Notes: generated from the sequence alone by a model not told the origin. DNA of 64,000 bases from Pseudolabrys sp035718275 (GCA_035718275.1 DASTHI010000021.1:1-64000); one strand, 5' to 3'; positions 25,428-34,806 are shown, numbered from the stretch's first letter. Program-made: numbers and translations.

Positions 25428-26420
25428 TCAGCAGGGTGGAGGTGGCCGATCAACGAGCTTGGCATCGATTGCCTTTAGCCCGTCGGTCCAGGTCAGCTTG
25501 CCGAAGTCAATCTTGCCGTCAGTCGCCTTCTCGCCCTGCGCCCATCGGCTCAGGCTGCAGAAGTCGTCGTAGTAGATTTTATCGATAGCCATCGGCCGCG
25601 TGTTGGTGTCCCACTGGTCCTTTGTCGCCTTCTCGCTCAGGCTCAGCTTTGACCCTGCATAAGCGGCGACCGCCTTGAAGTCCTTTTCGGCGACGTCACG
25701 TCCCTTTATCGTGGCGCGCAACCAACGCGTCGCGATCTCCTTGCCTTGCGGAGTAGCGAGCCATTCGGGGCGCGCACCGGCAACGAGGTAGCCCTGGATG
25801 TACCCCGTCGCGTCACTGAGATAGTGCGCCTTGTCGGGGCAGATCTCGAGCGTACGCGATCCGACGGGCTGCCAGATGAAGAACGCGGCTATTTCACCGC
25901 CGCAGAGCGCTGCCGGCAGAACCTGAGTGTCGAGGTTCTTCACGGTTACGGTCTTCGGGTCGACATTGTTCTTCTTTAAATACTCGGAGACGAACCACGA
26001 CCCAGTCGAGCCGACGCGCGTGGCGACAGTTTTGCCGACGAGGTCCTGAGGCTTTTTGATGTCCTTCCCCGCAACCACGACGTAGCCTTTCGCATCGCGC
26101 TCGATGACCGCAATGGTGCGATAGTCGCCTTTGACACGGAAGAAGTACTGCACGCTCGGCAGGTCGCCCGACATGACGATATCGCCCTGACCAGTCTGAA
26201 AGGCCTGAAATGCTGTCGTTCCCGAGGGGAACAGTCGATACGTCACATCGAGACCTTCCTGCTGATAGAACCCTTTCTCGAAAGCCATCCAGATTGCGTC
26301 ATTGTTCACCGAAGGCTGACCAAAGAGAGTCATCTTCAGCGGGGCACTCTGTGCAAAAGAGACCTCGGCCCCAAGCATGGATACAGCTGCAACGCAGAGA
26401 ACCTTCACGACATTTCGCAT
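25428..26420 (-). CDS. ABC transporter substrate-binding protein, taurine/nitrate-type
   Basis: A 330-residue periplasmic receptor with a Sec signal peptide (cleavage near VSFAQS). Family motifs are AIWMAFEKGFYQQEGLDV, DLVGKTVATRVGSTGSWFVS and IAAFFIWQPVGSR. It is more divergent from the other two NMT1-type receptors than they are from each other, so it probably has a different ligand. It is the distal gene of the third importer operon (ATPase, permease, receptor). The C-terminus ends in four prolines and a Cys. Confidence 0.88.
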   Translation of the reverse strand: MRNVVKVLCVAAVSMLGAEVSFAQSAPLKMTLFGQPSVNNDAIWMAFEKGFYQQEGLDVTYRLFPSGTTAFQAFQTGQGDIVMSGDLPSVQYFFRVKGDYRTIAVIERDAKGYVVVAGKDIKKPQDLVGKTVATRVGSTGSWFVSEYLKKNNVDPKTVTVKNLDTQVLPAALCGGEIAAFFIWQPVGSRTLEICPDKAHYLSDATGYIQGYLVAGARPEWLATPQGKEIATRWLRATIKGRDVAEKDFKAVAAYAGSKLSLSEKATKDQWDTNTRPMAIDKIYYDDFCSLSRWAQGEKATDGKIDFGKLTWTDGLKAIDAKLVDRPPPPC

Positions 26421-26439
26421 GGCTCACTCTCTTTCGTTG

Positions 26440-27288
26440 TTAAGTCTGCGATACGAACGACATGTAACGCGCAAGCACTCGGTCGACGAAGAAACGGAAA
26501 ATGCGATCGACAATGAAGCCGAGAACGCAGATTGTGAGCAGCGCCACGAAAATGCGATTGGTCTGCAGCAACATCGAGGATTTCTGCAGCAGGTAGCCAA
26601 TTCCCGAATCGGCTGCGAGAATTTCGGCGGGGATAATGCTCATAAAGGATGAAGCCATCGCCACACGCATTCCGGTCACGATGTAGGGAACCGCCGACGG
26701 AATGATGACGAGCACGAAGATCTGCAGTTGGCTGGCGCCAAGGCACTGGGCGGCGCGTTGCCGGGCGATCGGCGCCCGCCACACGCCGGCAGTCGTATTG
26801 ATGACAACGATGAAGAACGTACCCCAAAAGATCAGGAAGTATTTGGAAAGCTCGCCGATGCCGAACCAGATGACTGCAATCGGTATCATCGCCGTGGGCG
26901 AGAGGTAACGCAGCAACTCGATGATCGGATCGAGCAGATCGTGCAAAAGTCGAATTCTGCCGAGCAGGACACCGGTGACAATCCCCGCAAGCGATCCAGT
27001 GGCGAATCCGACAATGACACGGGTCATGCTGATTGCTACGTCGGCGAGTATTTCACCGCTCATCAGCATTGGCACTGCGGTGCGCATCACCTCGAGTGGC
27101 GGCGGAATCAGAAACGGGTTGAACAATACTGTCGACAGGAACTGCCAGATCAAGAACGCGAGTATCAGTGATCCGGCCGCAAGCGCGACGTGCGATAGGC
27201 TCGACGAGAGGGAGCGTCGGGAATCCGGTCCGGCAGCACCGTCTGCCGGCTTGGTGACGGCTGCTGCGGTTTCCTGCATGTCTAGCAA
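26440..27288 (-). CDS. ABC transporter permease, SsuC/TauC-like
   Basis: A 282-residue inner-membrane permease of the third importer. An N-terminal Ala/Pro-rich cytoplasmic tail is followed by several helices and an EAA-type loop (QRAAQCLGASQLQIFVLVII), then PAEILAADSGIGYL, typical of taurine/sulfonate permeases. Starts at 27288 and 27279 are both plausible. Lies between the receptor and ATPase genes of the system. Confidence 0.89.
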   Translation of the reverse strand: MLDMQETAAAVTKPADGAAGPDSRRSLSSSLSHVALAAGSLILAFLIWQFLSTVLFNPFLIPPPLEVMRTAVPMLMSGEILADVAISMTRVIVGFATGSLAGIVTGVLLGRIRLLHDLLDPIIELLRYLSPTAMIPIAVIWFGIGELSKYFLIFWGTFFIVVINTTAGVWRAPIARQRAAQCLGASQLQIFVLVIIPSAVPYIVTGMRVAMASSFMSIIPAEILAADSGIGYLLQKSSMLLQTNRIFVALLTICVLGFIVDRIFRFFVDRVLARYMSFVSQT

Positions 27289-27315
27289 ATCATCACCATC
27301 TCTCTCGGCCTGTAG

Positions 27316-28089
27316 CTAGGCCAGTGCCGCAGCGCGTGCGAGATCCGGAGCCAGCAATGCCTCGATCTCATTGTAGAGAACGGCGACCTTTGGATTGGTG
27401 AGGTCGCGGGGCCGCGGCAGGTCTATGTCGAGCACTCTTGTAATCACGGAGCGCGGGCCGAATGACATCACGCCGATACGATCCGACAGCGAAATTGCCT
27501 CCGCGATATCATGTGTTACGAAAACGATCGTCTTGCCCGTGCGCTGCCAGATATCCAGCAGGATTGTGTGCATGTGCCTGCGGGTCATCGCATCCAGAGC
27601 GCCAAAGGGCTCATCCATTAGCAGCATCTCCGGCTCGACCGCCAATGCGCGGGCAATTTGCAGTCGCTGCCGCATGCCACCCGACAGCTCGGAGGGAAAT
27701 TTCGTGCGGTGTGTATCGAGACCCGTCATGCGAAGATATTTATCGATGATCGGCTGCCAGTCCGGCTTCGCTATTTTTCGCACACGCAGCCCGAAGCGCA
27801 CATTTTCTTCGACAGTCAGCCACGGGAGCAGCGCCGATCCGGCATCCTGAAAAAACATGACCCGTTCGCGCCCAGCGCCGGTGATTGGCTTATCGCCCGA
27901 TGTCACCGAGCCGGCGGTCACTGGCTCAAAGCCCGCGATGATATTCAGCAATGTCGATTTGCCGCAGCCCGACGGACCGAGCAGACAGAAAAATTCTCCA
28001 TCAGAAATTGTGAGGGACACGCCGTCCAACGCGACGTAGGTGCCGCGTGAGGACTCGAACACCTTCCGCACGTTGTTGACGCGCAACAA
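27316..28089 (-). CDS. ABC transporter ATP-binding protein, SsuB/TauB-like
   Basis: A 257-residue ATPase with Walker A GPSGCGKST, signature LSGGMRQRL, Walker B MLLMDEP and switch His in FVTHDIAEA. It is the first gene of the third importer and is divergent from the triple-RidA gene across about 200 nt. No permease fusion or regulatory domain is seen at the C-terminus. Confidence 0.92.
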   Translation of the reverse strand: MLRVNNVRKVFESSRGTYVALDGVSLTISDGEFFCLLGPSGCGKSTLLNIIAGFEPVTAGSVTSGDKPITGAGRERVMFFQDAGSALLPWLTVEENVRFGLRVRKIAKPDWQPIIDKYLRMTGLDTHRTKFPSELSGGMRQRLQIARALAVEPEMLLMDEPFGALDAMTRRHMHTILLDIWQRTGKTIVFVTHDIAEAISLSDRIGVMSFGPRSVITRVLDIDLPRPRDLTNPKVAVLYNEIEALLAPDLARAAALA

Positions 28090-28286
28090 ACCTGCCTCCG
28101 GAAAGAGTGCAAGGCGTATCCACGATCACCGAACGTTAGGATTGGTCGGAGTCCCTGTCAAACGCACCTTTGTCTCTATGACAATTGCAGCGCACACAGA
28201 GCCGATGCATCGCGCGCACTGGACAGTCGAAAACGCCTTTGCAATGTTTGCCGGACAAAAATTCAAAATGATCGGGGAGGTTGTGC

Positions 28287-29576
28287 ATGTCTGACGTGAA
28301 ACCTATTGCTCCGGTCCGCATCGGCGAAACCGACATTCTCTATGCACAGGGAGTTCGCGCCGGCTCCTGGCTGTTTTTCACAGGACACGAGGCAAGCGAT
28401 TTCGAACACGGCATTGCGGCGCCGGTCGCAGGCAAGCCTGGATTGCCGCTTGGAGGCGCGCCGCGCTATCTGCGCGAAGGACGATTCATATTCGATCGAC
28501 TCGCCAGGCTCATAGCAGATGAAGGCGGCGATCTCCGGCATATTGTGCGAGTCGATCAATATTACCCGCGCGCTGAATGCGTGAATCCCTACCAGCGGGC
28601 GCGCAAGACACTACTGAAGGATTACGTGCCGCCGAGCACTTCGGTGCTGATGGAAGAGTTGTTGACCGAGAGTGCCAGCATGAATGTTTCGCTGCTGGCA
28701 GTGTTGCCGGGCGAGGGCCGCGAGCCAAGAGCCGCGCGGCCGGAAGGTGTCCCGGTGCCGCAACATTCCGGCTTTATCGCTTCGCTCGTCTGCGGTGACT
28801 ATGTCTTCGTCGCCGGGCAGATGCCTAACAACGAAGCGATGACGGGCCTTGATCCGAAAGCTTATCGGCCGCCCAATGCGGTGTGGAATGGCACGGACAT
28901 CCGGTTGCAGACGGAATTCCTGATCACGGGGCGTCTCAAGCCCGGTCTCGAAGCAGGTGGCAGCTCACTCAGGAACGCCATCAAAGCGCAGGTCTATCTC
29001 ACCGACATCAGCGACCTGCCGGAATTCCTTGATGTCTGGAACAGCCACTTTGGCGACAATCCATGTGCACTTACGGTGGTGGCGACCAAGGGGCTCGCGC
29101 TGCTGGAATCGAAAATCGAAATCAATGTTCTTGGCGTCCGGGATGGTGGGAAGATCAAGAAGCAGATCGTCCATCATGACAAGTCGGCTGCCATGCGGCT
29201 CGGTCCCGCCGCCGTACGTGCCGGCGATCTGCTGTGCCTGTCGGCCCTGTATGCAGCGGACGCGGAGGGCGCACTGGAGGTCGTGCGAAAATCCGCCAGC
29301 TTGCGTCACCTTGGAGTGCCAGCCCAGCACCAGATGCGAGCAATTCTCGACGGCGCCGACGAAATCTGCAGAGCGGGAGGCACCTCGCTCGCAAACGTGG
29401 TCCGCGCACATCACTTCGTCGGCGATCTCGGCGTCGTTTATCCGGCACTTCGTGTCTGGCAGGACCGACTTTCCGGAGCACCGCTCCCATTCGCGGCGGT
29501 GCGAACGCCGTCGCCGATGCCCATTCCCGGATGCGATATCGTGATGGACATGTGGGCCTACAGGCCGGGCCAGTAA
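28287..29576 (+). CDS. Triple-domain RidA-family fusion protein
   Basis: A 429-residue protein that reads as three RidA (YjgF) units in tandem: about residues 13-143, 161-290 and 305-428. Each shows the family's strand/helix pattern (WLFFTGHEASD with LIADEGGDLRHIVRVDQYY; YVFVAGQMPNN with SSLRNAIKAQVYLTD; LLCLSALYAADAEG with GTSLANVVRAHHFV). None has the catalytic PAR arginine motif at the expected place (PPSTSV, NPCALTV, LPFAAVR). RidA normally forms a trimer of single domains, so this looks like a covalent pseudo-trimer. The ATG at 28287 follows GGGAGG by 6 nt. It is tail to tail with the leuD-like gene. Confidence 0.85.
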   Translation: MSDVKPIAPVRIGETDILYAQGVRAGSWLFFTGHEASDFEHGIAAPVAGKPGLPLGGAPRYLREGRFIFDRLARLIADEGGDLRHIVRVDQYYPRAECVNPYQRARKTLLKDYVPPSTSVLMEELLTESASMNVSLLAVLPGEGREPRAARPEGVPVPQHSGFIASLVCGDYVFVAGQMPNNEAMTGLDPKAYRPPNAVWNGTDIRLQTEFLITGRLKPGLEAGGSSLRNAIKAQVYLTDISDLPEFLDVWNSHFGDNPCALTVVATKGLALLESKIEINVLGVRDGGKIKKQIVHHDKSAAMRLGPAAVRAGDLLCLSALYAADAEGALEVVRKSASLRHLGVPAQHQMRAILDGADEICRAGGTSLANVVRAHHFVGDLGVVYPALRVWQDRLSGAPLPFAAVRTPSPMPIPGCDIVMDMWAYRPGQ

Positions 29577-29603
29577 AGTCGGCGATCGCCGTTAGATGAA
29601 CCG

Positions 29604-30221
29604 CTATGCTCTGCGTGGAATTGCCCATGGTCGGGCAATACTGTCCTTCGCCTTGAAGGCTTCGATCCGTTCGCGATAGCTCTCGGTCAGATCGACATCA
29701 TCCCAGCCATTGAGCAGTTGATTGCGACTGGTCGGATCGATCTCGAATGAAACGAGCATACCCGCGCAATCGATCGTTTGCCGTTCGAGGTCGATCTTCA
29801 TCTCTGCGGCGGGGTTGGCGTGGATGAGAGCGGCGAGCCCGGCAAGCTCGGATTCTGTGATCACGGTGGTCAACAGACCGTTTTTCACCGCGTTTTGCGC
29901 GAAAATGTCGCCGAACGAGGGTGCGATGATGCAGCGAAAGCCATAATCGCATAGTGCGTAGACCGCTGCCTCGCGCGAGGAGCCACCGCCGAAATTACGT
30001 CCTGCTAGCAGGATTCTGGCATTGCGGTACGCTTGTTGGTTCAAGGGAAAATCGGTCCGCTCCTTGCCCTCCGCATTTCGCCGCAGGTCGTCAAACAAGA
30101 CGCTTCCGAGGCCTTTTGATCGTGGCCATTTGAGATAACGAGCCGGCAGAATTTGATCGGTATTCACGTTCGGCAACAGCAGCGGACAACACCTGGCCGT
30201 AAGACGAACAAACTTTTCCAT
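29604..30221 (-). CDS. LeuD-type (aconitase superfamily) hydro-lyase, small subunit
   Basis: A 205-residue swivel-domain subunit of a two-subunit aconitase-family enzyme. The NTDQILPARYLK N-terminus, GRNFGGGSSREAAVYAL (substrate-binding serine loop) and IIAPSFGDIFAQNAVKNGLL are typical of 3-isopropylmalate dehydratase and of dimethylmaleate/citraconate hydratases. The start at 30221 lies 8 nt after the large-subunit stop; the frame extends further upstream but would overlap leuC. Because the surroundings are catabolic and no leuA or leuB is nearby, an alkylmalate or dimethylmaleate-type hydratase is at least as likely as leucine synthesis. Confidence 0.88.
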   Translation of the reverse strand: MEKFVRLTARCCPLLLPNVNTDQILPARYLKWPRSKGLGSVLFDDLRRNAEGKERTDFPLNQQAYRNARILLAGRNFGGGSSREAAVYALCDYGFRCIIAPSFGDIFAQNAVKNGLLTTVITESELAGLAALIHANPAAEMKIDLERQTIDCAGMLVSFEIDPTSRNQLLNGWDDVDLTESYRERIEAFKAKDSIARPWAIPRRA

Positions 30222-30229
30222 TCCATGTC

Positions 30230-31642
30230 CTATAAATTGCGTCCGGCCAGCATCGGCCTGACATCGGCGAGATGACCGTTCACGGCGGCTGCGGCAACCA
30301 TTGCCGGCGACATCAGGTGCGTGCGCGCGCCGGGACCTTGGCGACCGCGAAAATTCCGGTTGGTCGTCGACGCGCAACGCTCGCCGGGCGGCACGACATC
30401 TCCGTTGATGCCGACGCACATCGAGCATCCTGAATCGACCCATTCGAGGCCTGCTTCACGGAAAATCCTGTCGAGACCCTCTTCCTCCGCCTGTCGCTTC
30501 ACCGTGGAGGAGCCCGGCGACACGAGACCCGGCACTTTGCTCGCGCGGCCGGCCAGAACGGCGGCGGCAGCACGCAGATCCTCGATGCGCGCGTTTGTGC
30601 AGGAGCCGATGAAGATCCTGTCGATCGCGATGTCGGTCAGCTTGGTGCCAGGCGCTATACCCATATAGTCAAGCGCCTCGCGTATATATTGGGCGCGCGT
30701 CGCGTCCGCTTCACGGGACGGATCCGGAACGCGCGCGTCAATGGGCAAGGCATCGTCCGGCGTCGTACCCCATGTGACAATCGGAGCGATTTCGCTTGCC
30801 TCAAGCGAGATCTCGCGATCGAAAATAGCATCATCGTCCGTTCTGAGGCTCGACCAGGCCTCAATGGCCCGCTCGAAATCGACTCCCGTCGGAGCATAGG
30901 GGCGGCCGCTGAGGTAGCCGAAAGTCGTCGCATCAGGGGCGACCATTCCGCATCGCGCTCCTGCCTCGATCGACATATTGCAGAGCGTCATGCGGCCTTC
31001 CATTGTGAGAGCACGGATCGTGCTGCCTGCAAACTCAATCGCATGTCCCTGTGCGCCGTCGGCGCCCACGCGCGCAATGATGGAAAGTGCGATGTCCTTC
31101 GATGCGATGCCCGCTGCCGCCTTGCCATCGACAACCACGCGCATGCGTTTCGGCTTCTTTTGCCATAGAGTTTGAGTCATCAACACATGTGCGACCTCGG
31201 ATGCGCCGATTCCGAAGGCGTAAGCGCCAAACGCGCCATGTGTGGATGTGTGGCTGTCCCCGCAGACGATCAGAAGTCCCGGCAGCGTCAATCCCTGTTC
31301 TGGACCTACGACATGTACGATGCCCTGACGAGAGTCGCGTAAGCCGAACAGAGTGATCTGATTTCCTGAGGTATTGGCTTCCAGCCGACTTACCATTGCA
31401 GCAATTTCGGGATTCTCAATCCCCTGTCCACGCCGCCGCGTCGGCACGTAATGGTCCGCGATGCCGAACGTTAACTCGGGACGTGCGACGCCGCGCCCCC
31501 GCGTTTTCAACTGGCTGAACGCATGGAATGACCCCTCATGGACGTAGTGGCGATCGACCCAGAGCAGGGCAGCTCCGTCTTCGCGGCGCGCGATCTCGTG
31601 CGCGGCCCAAAGCTTGTCGACCAGAGTTCGTGCCTCGTTCAT
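30230..31642 (-). CDS. LeuC-type (aconitase superfamily) hydro-lyase, large subunit
   Basis: A 470-residue iron-sulfur subunit. The three [4Fe-4S] cysteines are Cys348 (IGSCTNARIEDL), Cys406 and Cys409 (SGCSMCVG), nearly the same positions as in LeuC. GDSHTSTHGAFGAYAFGIG binds substrate. The start at 31642 (MNEARTLVDK) gives the family length. It pairs with the small subunit downstream and is divergent from a HutC-type regulator. Relatives hydrate isopropylmaleate, citraconate or dimethylmaleate; the catabolic context and the lyase at 37.3 kb favour an alkylmalate route (inference). Confidence 0.9.
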   Translation of the reverse strand: MNEARTLVDKLWAAHEIARREDGAALLWVDRHYVHEGSFHAFSQLKTRGRGVARPELTFGIADHYVPTRRRGQGIENPEIAAMVSRLEANTSGNQITLFGLRDSRQGIVHVVGPEQGLTLPGLLIVCGDSHTSTHGAFGAYAFGIGASEVAHVLMTQTLWQKKPKRMRVVVDGKAAAGIASKDIALSIIARVGADGAQGHAIEFAGSTIRALTMEGRMTLCNMSIEAGARCGMVAPDATTFGYLSGRPYAPTGVDFERAIEAWSSLRTDDDAIFDREISLEASEIAPIVTWGTTPDDALPIDARVPDPSREADATRAQYIREALDYMGIAPGTKLTDIAIDRIFIGSCTNARIEDLRAAAAVLAGRASKVPGLVSPGSSTVKRQAEEEGLDRIFREAGLEWVDSGCSMCVGINGDVVPPGERCASTTNRNFRGRQGPGARTHLMSPAMVAAAAVNGHLADVRPMLAGRNL

Positions 31643-31705
31643 GCCGATCCGCTGTCGCCCACGTCCGCTGTCGCTCAGCTGCGGGCTTGTCCAAGGTCTG
31701 CAATA

Positions 31706-31726
31706 TTGTATGCTAAAAAATACCAA
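31706..31726. promoter_or_regulatory. AT-rich imperfect palindrome, candidate GntR/HutC operator
   Basis: In the 131-bp divergent gap between leuC-like and HutC-type genes, an imperfect inverted repeat TTGTAT...ATACCAA occupies 31706-31726 within an A-rich stretch that contrasts with its GC-rich flanks. HutC-subfamily regulators usually bind short inverted repeats with TA-rich cores. Binding is inference. Confidence 0.35.
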
Positions 31727-31773
31727 GTAAAGCGCCGGCTAGCGGCGGGCGCTCGGGTGAGGGGAGCGCGGCA

Positions 31774-32622
31774 TTGCGCGACTGGCTGGGCGAAGCGAAG
31801 GCAAAGCAAGTCTATTTGGTGCTGCGCGATCGCATTCTGAGCGGTGCAGTCAGCTTTGGAACACGACTTCCGAACGAGAATGAATTGGCAGAGCATCACG
31901 GCGTGTCGCGGGTGACGGTTCGTCGCGCCCTTGGTGAACTCGCACGCGAACGACTGATCGAACGTCGCCGCAGTGTCGGCACTCGGGTCATCTACAGGCC
32001 GTCGCCGGCGCCAATGACCGCCGATATCTCCGGCGTCCTTGCCAATCTTGCTGATATGGGGCGGCGCACGACGGTGAAGCTGCTCTCCTTCGAGCATGTT
32101 CCTGCCACAGGAGTGGTAGCCCAGATGCTTGGCGCCGCGCCGAATGAGCTGTTGCAGCGATCCGTACGTGTGCGTTCGGTGGATGGATTGCCGTTCTCCT
32201 ATCTGACGGCGCATGTTCCCGAAAACATATCGATTACATTTACCCGCCAGGAACTTGCTTCTCAGCCTTTGCTCGAGCTGCTCGAGCGGGCCGGCGTGAA
32301 GGTCGACCACGCACGGCAACGGATCAGCGCAGGACTTGCTGCTCCCGATGTGGCGAAGGCGCTTGGATTGCATACGGGGTCACCCCTGATCGAGCTTGTT
32401 CGCGTGGTCTACGATCAGGCCGGTCGCGCCGTCGAGCATCTGCACGCGCTCTATCGGCCAGACCGGTATGCATTTGAATTTGATGTTGTGCGCATGGGCA
32501 GTGCGGACGCGAAAGCGTGGGCTCCGGTATCTCGCCATGGGCCGAGGACGGGGGCCGCAAGGACGAAATTGCAAGCATTCAAACACAGGGCGGAGTCTGC
32601 GGGATTGCCGTCCCAAAGCTGA
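31774..32622 (+). CDS. GntR family transcriptional regulator, HutC/UTRA type
   Basis: A 282-residue regulator. The winged helix is at about residues 10-75 (QVYLVLRDRILSGAVSFGTR, LPNENELAEHHGVSRVTVRR) and the rest is a UTRA effector domain. A TTG start at 31774 with GAGGGGAG upstream is the best supported. It sits between the divergent leuCD-like genes and the LIV importer operon that ends with a lyase and a hydantoinase, so it probably controls both. HutC-type effectors are often pathway intermediates such as urocanate. The C-terminal 40 residues are basic and look non-conserved. Confidence 0.88.
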   Translation: MRDWLGEAKAKQVYLVLRDRILSGAVSFGTRLPNENELAEHHGVSRVTVRRALGELARERLIERRRSVGTRVIYRPSPAPMTADISGVLANLADMGRRTTVKLLSFEHVPATGVVAQMLGAAPNELLQRSVRVRSVDGLPFSYLTAHVPENISITFTRQELASQPLLELLERAGVKVDHARQRISAGLAAPDVAKALGLHTGSPLIELVRVVYDQAGRAVEHLHALYRPDRYAFEFDVVRMGSADAKAWAPVSRHGPRTGAARTKLQAFKHRAESAGLPSQS

Positions 32623-32636
32623 AGAGGAGGAAACAG

Positions 32637-33866
32637 ATGCCTAAGAATACGTTCACACTCAGCCGCCGCCGCTTTCTCGCCGGCACCGGCCTCAACGCCG
32701 TAGCCATTGCGACCGCAACGCTCTCGATGCCGGCTGTGCTGCGCGCACAAGCGGCGGGCGTGAAGCTCGGTGTCCTGCATCCAGTCACCGGCGCACTGTC
32801 CTACTCGGGTCAGCAGGGCAGGCTTGGGGCGACGCTAGCGATCGAAGAGATCAATGCCGCCGGCGGGGTGAAGGGATTGGGCAAGATTGATGCCGTCCTC
32901 GGAGACGCCCAATCAACGCCCGACGGGGGTGTGGCGGAAGTCGAGAAAATGAATTCGGCCGGCGTTGCTTGCATCGTCGGCGGCTATGCCAGCAACATCT
33001 GCCTTGCGACCACACAAGCGGCAGCGCGCTACGGACTGCCCTATGCCGTCGATGTCGGCGTCGCTGACGGCATCGTGACCCGCGGTCTTAAAAACACATT
33101 CCGCTTTGGCCCGGGCTTCGGGGTTATCTCCAAGACTGCGCTGGCCAACCTTACGGCCATCAATGACCAGGCGGGGAAGCCCGCGAAGACCGTGATGATC
33201 GTGCACGAAGACTCGCTGTTCGGCTCAGGCCTGGCAAAGCTGCTCAACGCACAGCTTCCGCAGCAAGGCTTCCAGATCCTGGAGACAATTCCGCATCCGA
33301 CGCCGACCCGCGACTTCAACAATGTGGTCCTCAAGATCAAGGCGCAGAATCCGGATCTGGTCATTCCGGCCAACTACTACAATGAGTATGTCCTGCTCGC
33401 CCGCACGATGCAGCAGCAGCATGTTCGGCCGAAGGGCATATATTCGGTACTTGGCGGTGCCGCCTCGTCTTACAAGTTCGTCAAGGAATTCCCCGAGGCA
33501 GCCAGGTACATCATGGACTGCAATCACTGGTTCGATCCACACAATGATAAGGCTCTCGCATTGAAGAAGAAGGTGGAAGGCAAGAACCAGTTCTTCACCT
33601 ACGAAGTGTACATGAATTACAGTTGCGTATACCTGATCGCCGATGCGCTTCAGCGTGCGGCAAGTGCGGATCGTGCCAAGATCATCGACGCGCTGGCGAG
33701 TTCGACGTTCTCGGGTCACGTGATGCCTTATGGGCCGACCAAGTTCGTCAATGGGCAGAACGAGGGCGCAGCGCCGGTCAATACGCAGGTGCTGGACAAC
33801 GACATCAAGGTGATCCTGCCGGCTAAGTTCGCAAACGCGAAGCCGGTTTTCCCGATGCCGGCCTGA
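32637..33866 (+). CDS. Branched-chain amino acid-type ABC transporter substrate-binding protein, Tat signal
   Basis: A 409-residue periplasmic receptor of the LivK/AmiC (Peripla_BP_6) family. The start at 32637 follows AAGAGGAGG. The N-terminus carries SRRRFLAG, a twin-arginine motif, then a short hydrophobic region ending near LRAQA. GVLHPVTGALSYSGQQGRLGA is the family ligand-lobe motif. Members bind amino acids, amides, urea or aromatic acids. It is the first gene of a tight operon LivK-H-M-G-F, lyase, hydantoinase, which ties the ligand to that pathway. Confidence 0.9.
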   Translation: MPKNTFTLSRRRFLAGTGLNAVAIATATLSMPAVLRAQAAGVKLGVLHPVTGALSYSGQQGRLGATLAIEEINAAGGVKGLGKIDAVLGDAQSTPDGGVAEVEKMNSAGVACIVGGYASNICLATTQAAARYGLPYAVDVGVADGIVTRGLKNTFRFGPGFGVISKTALANLTAINDQAGKPAKTVMIVHEDSLFGSGLAKLLNAQLPQQGFQILETIPHPTPTRDFNNVVLKIKAQNPDLVIPANYYNEYVLLARTMQQQHVRPKGIYSVLGGAASSYKFVKEFPEAARYIMDCNHWFDPHNDKALALKKKVEGKNQFFTYEVYMNYSCVYLIADALQRAASADRAKIIDALASSTFSGHVMPYGPTKFVNGQNEGAAPVNTQVLDNDIKVILPAKFANAKPVFPMPA

Positions 33867-33891
33867 GCATCATGACGCAGCGGGTGGTGCC

Positions 33892-34806
33892 ATGCGCATC
33901 ATCCGCAGCCGTCGCCTGCGAAGTGCCGCGTCCGTGCTCTCGCCAACGATATTAGTTCCAGCGGTTCTCAACGGTTTGATGATGGGCGCCGTCTACGCGC
34001 TTGTCGCTCTCGGACTGACGCTGATCTACGGCGTTTTGCACATCATCAATTTTGCGCATGGCGCACTGTTGAGTGCGGCCCTGTTCGCCGCCTTTTTTGC
34101 CTATCGCGTGCTGGGCCTCGATCCTTACATCGCGGCGCTTCTGCTGGCGCCGCTGTTCTTTGCATTTGGCTATGGCCTGCAGCGATTCGTTATCGGGCCA
34201 GCATCACGAGGCGATGACCGCAACATGCTTTTGGTGACCTTGGGCATTGCCGTCATCATCGAGAACGCATTGTTACTCGCGTTCCGTGCCGATACGCGGA
34301 CGATAAATGTCCCTTACGCGTTCGAGACGATTAATTTCGGATTTGCGTTTCTTGCGGTTCCGCGTGTGATCGGTTTCGTCACAGTCTTCGTCGTCGCCCT
34401 CGCGCTCTGGCTCATCATGACCTTCACCGATATGGGCCGTGCGATTCGCGCCGTGGCAAAGGAAAAACTTGGCGCCGAGCTCGCCGGAATTGACGTTGCT
34501 CACATCTATGCCATGACCTTTGGTCTCGGCACCGCCTGCGTCGCGATCGCCGCCTGCCTGCTGATTCCGACCTATTACGTCAATCCCGGCGTCGGCAATG
34601 CTTTCGTTCTTGTTGCTTTCACGATCGTTGTGCTGGGCGGAATGGGTTCGGTGCCCGGCGCGCTGATCGGGGCAATGCTCATCGGAGTCGTCGAAAGCAT
34701 ATCGGGTTTATTCCTTGGCGAGTCGCTCGGCCAGATCGGCATTTTCGTAATCTTCATTTTCGTACTTCTGGTGCGGCCGAGTGGGCTGTTTGGGGCGCGT
34801 GCATGA
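33892..34806 (+). CDS. LivH-type ABC transporter permease
   Basis: A 304-residue membrane protein with about eight hydrophobic helices and the LivH hallmark LGLTLIYGVLHIINFAHGAL near residue 45. A basic N-terminus (RSRRLR) fits the positive-inside rule. It overlaps livM-like by 4 nt (34803-34806). It forms the channel with the LivM-type subunit and belongs to the same operon as the receptor 25 nt upstream. Confidence 0.92.
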   Translation: MRIIRSRRLRSAASVLSPTILVPAVLNGLMMGAVYALVALGLTLIYGVLHIINFAHGALLSAALFAAFFAYRVLGLDPYIAALLLAPLFFAFGYGLQRFVIGPASRGDDRNMLLVTLGIAVIIENALLLAFRADTRTINVPYAFETINFGFAFLAVPRVIGFVTVFVVALALWLIMTFTDMGRAIRAVAKEKLGAELAGIDVAHIYAMTFGLGTACVAIAACLLIPTYYVNPGVGNAFVLVAFTIVVLGGMGSVPGALIGAMLIGVVESISGLFLGESLGQIGIFVIFIFVLLVRPSGLFGARA

